24,158 nucleotides of DNA. Source: JAYWIG01 sp043789035. GTDB lineage: Bacteria; Pseudomonadota; Gammaproteobacteria; Burkholderiales; Burkholderiaceae_E. The notes below the pieces were generated by a model. That model worked only from the letters and a program-made list of their open reading frames with translations. It made no database searches and was not told the DNA's origin. Below are positions 22,101-24,158 of this stretch, piece by piece; position 1 is the stretch's first letter, and each line of letters starts with the position of its first letter. Location: assembly GCA_043789035.1 (NCBI GenBank), contig JAYWIG010000347.1:1-24158 (forward strand), given 5' to 3'. Position numbers and translations under genes: made by a program.

Positions 22101-24158
22101 TTATTCGCAAATTGGCATTTCGAAAAGATGCCAATAAAGCAACAAAACAAGACGCGACCGAAGTATTAGAAGACCTTGCCGGTTGGATTAAGAAAGGTTC
22201 TGTACTTGCTTCAATTGCCGCTGATCAGATTAAGAGTGCTGGGGCGTTTGATCTCATAGGTTCACAGATTCGCAGCGCTAAAGACTTGGCCACGGCTGCG
22301 CAAGTATTGCGCGATTCGCGATTCGAGACATTGCGCTATATCTTCGTAAAAGACGGTAAAGTGATTGGGCACACCGCGGTGTCCTCCCGTTTGCCCTCGG
22401 TGACAAACAGTTGGCCAGGTGCAAGCGGCGAAAAGCGCAAAGCTTTTTTTGGTGATCTGGGCACCATGGCGCAGAAGTCAGACGGCTATTACCTTCTGCA
22501 CAATCACCCTTCTGGTGATCCTACGCCGTCAAGGGCTGACGTTACGATGACGATTGAGCAAGCCCAGCGGGTGCCAGGCCTTCTTGGGCATGTGATTATT
22601 GACACCAATCGGTACGCTGAGATTGATAAGCGTGGGGCTCAGGTTATTGTTGAAGAAGATTTTTCAGCGAAAGAAACTGATCGTCCGGGCATTTTGTTGC
22701 GCAAAATACTGAGCAAAACCGACCTAGCTAAAATTGGATCAGAACTTAAAAAGCCTGGGTATGTCACGCTTATCGCTGCAAATTCAGAGCTTAAAGTTAA
22801 TGCTGCAATGGAAATTCCAGAGCGGCTTTTAACTAAAGAAAATACGCGAAGATTTAGGAATTTAATCTCTGATTTTGGCCTAGAGTATGGCTCAGGGGCG
22901 GGCGTTTTCTTGGCCGGTGTTGAAACTGATTTAAACCAGTTTTCACAATTGATTGCTGATGGCTTTTTGGTGGACGCGGTTAATACAAGCGGGCTATCGC
23001 TTGTGTCTTCTGGTGCGCAGCGCGGCAATGCCAGTCAGTTGGGGCGAAAGAATACATTCGCCAAACTTGTCATGCAAAGATTTATCTCGCCTGACCTAGA
23101 CGTACAAGCCTTGTCGACATTGACCGGTCTGTCAGAAAACGACGTTTCGGGCATAGTATCTGCGAAGGTTAAAGACTATGCTACGGCTGATATGTTTAGC
23201 CAAGAAGAAACCGCGACGCTTGGAAATAAAAGTCCTGATCTTTTTAGCGAACCGATAAAGTCTGAACCGGCCAAACAAGACGTGCAAGTTGTTACTGCGG
23301 CCGCAAATATTGAACCGACCGCAGAAAGCGCCAAGCAGCCAGATTTGCCACAGCAGGAAAAAGCCGAAACGGAAGTTAAGCCAGTGGCACCGGTCGATAG
23401 CAAATTACCATTGTTTACGCGCCATCAAGAGGTATCTCGCAGCCTACGCCAAGGCACGGTAAGCGTTGCTGACTACAAAGCCACATTCGAATCGCTAACA
23501 AGCAATCCTGAGCCGTTTAAAGCTGAACTGGCTTCAATGACTAAGGAAGAGCTTCTTAAGGGCGGTGGCTCGTACTTTTACATGCGCTACAAAAACGACG
23601 CCAAGCCAGAGATTGTGAAGCAACGTTATTTGCTTGCTTTGGATCAATACTCGCTTGGCAAAAGCTACGGGCCTTCGAGTTTTTCTATGTCCGAGATTGT
23701 CAAGGCTGATGAAATCCGTCTTGAAGCGCTTAAAAAGTTGGTTGCTGGGCAAACTCAAGAAGATTTGAGCACTGCTGCCGATGAAATTGCTAAAGAGCGT
23801 GAGGAGGTTGACGCATTGCGCGTTGCGCGTGAAAAGTCTCTTGCCGATCCAAAAACGCTTATTGAGTACCGCGAATACATTGCAAATCAAATGGAGGGCG
23901 GAAAAACTGATCTTGAGGCGCGTCTATCGTTAAGCGTTGATAAACGTGCGGGATTTGACCAAATGTCAGCGGAGGCCTTTCGAAGTTCTCGATCAGCCGC
24001 GTTTGTTAGTCATATTGCTGAGGTAAAAACTGCATCACAAACTGTTAACGCCAGTATTATCAATACAAAGCACACACAAAAAGGCCATGATCTATTCGTG
24101 GTGCAGCTTGGTGAACGTGTAGCGCGTGAGGATTACCTAACGTTAAATGCCAGCGCCA
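19148..24158 (+). CDS. Giant polyvalent protein with ParB/DdrB-like and RadC-like JAB domains (partial, 3' end outside window)
   Basis: The frame from ATG 19148 is open for 1670 codons to the window edge. Residues about 90-330 hold Gly/Ala-rich hydrophobic stretches (YGAGYVGGQALTAIGTGG, later MALGALGGSMAGAAASI) that may insert in membrane. A Pro/Val linker follows at about 420-450. Residues about 517-890 are a ParB/DdrB-like nuclease-type domain with NNGRTAALQ (N617, G618, R619). Residues about 1045-1170 are a RadC-like JAB/MPN domain with HNHPSGDPTPSRAD (H1118, H1120, D1131). Residues about 1420-1670 (LFTRHQEVSRSLRQG to TKHTQKGHDLFVVQ) resemble a region I know from phage and plasmid polyvalent proteins, often followed by methylase or helicase parts. 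Such proteins are thought to enter the host with DNA and blunt its defences. That role is inferred. Confidence 0.85.
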   Translation, partial: MADWRDDLGKLKAYDVSSVLTPKEPKVEKGAVSRGFETALRQIPQTAGGATALVGDMFNMPKVKDFGLSIYQGQEEKIKELSNESDSFSNVLDGNGSIGEFIKYGAGYVGGQALTAIGTGGVGALIGKQLVQRGISKKAAAEIGSKAADDIAKAAIKKGAKVGGVTAMGGSNVIQEVGSIYPEAIAQAEKEGRELTNADRARVIGSGIAAAGVDTVAQAAGIGKVLKGSNAPTLAGRAVREMPLAMGREGITEGIQTGFERFGAGKELTGDDAKREYIDSMALGALGGSMAGAAASIRAQKQPEVGPLSGASNAGIESEAMDFEQGAAKAMEIAPDVLKGNVVAAPDPAVAALDLGVKVNAAKEFFRNPESKKLLSDADRGQLLGHISIAENPSIEPRMREHSAKAMVEIVGQYMAGMQSPTLLPVAPEIKASMAPVVEPVAQVKPVAIKPVNQVMASALPEIDDGAILDKMSKAADQDIKDQKVWGEPKGDKPTLAVGKVVASESEPVMQNRDRSRPASIEQMNKIANDPDYDRLGTGKSPNDAAPMISVKGNAEKIAASDIGKSDRVTMGDGSKIAVKYAVVEADDVLASHSVDGQENKSYYGDVKNGTLRALNNGRTAALQASYDRGTAKKYKDALIADAAMHGVSREAIEGKKKPILVRVYDDVENDRPDIGAISNPISNLGFAASESAQNDAKILDVIDFEPGENGEIDTPNNADALNRFATAIKAQGGDTANTKDRNGRFSSAFVDRFKNAVFAKAYKDRALVEIAADVADPDLKNVMHALTHAAPSFAKIDDAGDLEIRPQLVDAVGKIRDARARGLRYDEYAAQTDMWGQDDFTEQLARFMWANIRAPKRLGEGLKTLAKFIDEEISSRQTVDIFGDDPANLSQVTERVNNFLEAEFGDIGKIEQETKAYAEKREVSARTDNEGRQPTKEQRTAFKTSDKVTKPLGPDEYVNALVAREQMPLFIQAGDQLQLAIPSIIRKLAFRKDANKATKQDATEVLEDLAGWIKKGSVLASIAADQIKSAGAFDLIGSQIRSAKDLATAAQVLRDSRFETLRYIFVKDGKVIGHTAVSSRLPSVTNSWPGASGEKRKAFFGDLGTMAQKSDGYYLLHNHPSGDPTPSRADVTMTIEQAQRVPGLLGHVIIDTNRYAEIDKRGAQVIVEEDFSAKETDRPGILLRKILSKTDLAKIGSELKKPGYVTLIAANSELKVNAAMEIPERLLTKENTRRFRNLISDFGLEYGSGAGVFLAGVETDLNQFSQLIADGFLVDAVNTSGLSLVSSGAQRGNASQLGRKNTFAKLVMQRFISPDLDVQALSTLTGLSENDVSGIVSAKVKDYATADMFSQEETATLGNKSPDLFSEPIKSEPAKQDVQVVTAAANIEPTAESAKQPDLPQQEKAETEVKPVAPVDSKLPLFTRHQEVSRSLRQGTVSVADYKATFESLTSNPEPFKAELASMTKEELLKGGGSYFYMRYKNDAKPEIVKQRYLLALDQYSLGKSYGPSSFSMSEIVKADEIRLEALKKLVAGQTQEDLSTAADEIAKEREEVDALRVAREKSLADPKTLIEYREYIANQMEGGKTDLEARLSLSVDKRAGFDQMSAEAFRSSRSAAFVSHIAEVKTASQTVNASIINTKHTQKGHDLFVVQLGERVAREDYLTLNASA

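Noticed and set aside
1..24158. tRNA genes, CRISPR arrays, insertion sequences, integrase or attachment sites
   Set aside because: I looked for cloverleaf-like segments, regular direct repeats with spacers, transposase or recombinase motifs and terminal inverted repeats, and saw none.

Overview
The window is a stretch of a tailed double-stranded DNA phage or prophage, late (lysis, packaging, virion) region, with every supported gene on the + strand. A nested Rz/Rz1 spanin pair shows that the host has an outer membrane, so it is Gram-negative. A P22-type portal, an N4-gp56-type capsid and the absence of any tape-measure, sheath or tube genes point to a podovirus-like particle. No integrase, repressor or attachment site is visible, so lytic phage and prophage cannot be told apart. 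The host genus cannot be read from the sequence.

Layout. 1-146 is the tail end of an unidentified gene. 196-1561 is the lysis cassette: holin-like membrane protein, AmpD-type amidase endolysin, Rz, and Rz1 embedded in another frame. 1558-4101 is packaging: TerS, TerL and one unknown small protein. 4098-9292 is the head: P22-type portal, a small helical protein, a scaffold-like protein, a 62-aa protein that may be a divergent CsrA, the major capsid protein, and a 147-aa head protein. An intrinsic terminator/attenuator lies at 9328-9354. 9372-14729 is connector and tail: two adaptor-like proteins, a 544-aa tail protein, a 556-aa tail/fibre protein with an Fn3 domain and pentapeptide repeats, a DUF4376-like protein and a small membrane protein. 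14801-19146 holds a GNAT acetyltransferase, a probable internal virion protein, a PAPS-reductase-like ATP-pyrophosphatase, an internal virion protein with a lytic transglycosylase domain, and a 65-aa protein. 19148 to the window end is one giant open gene (at least 1670 codons) for a polyvalent protein with a ParB/DdrB-like domain and a RadC-like JAB domain. It is cut by the window edge.

Most genes overlap by ATGA, GTGA or TAATG junctions, so translation is coupled across long stretches. The main exception is the 79-nt leader before the major capsid gene. It can fold into three consecutive hairpins. Two of them expose GGA in the loop, and the last holds the capsid ribosome-binding site. Directly upstream lies the CsrA-like gene. 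This suggests a phage-encoded post-transcriptional switch on capsid synthesis, and it is the most interesting hypothesis in the window. The second point of interest is the accessory set among the ejection-protein genes (GNAT, Fe-S-type ATP-PPase, ParB+JAB polyvalent protein), which may be delivered into or act early in the host.
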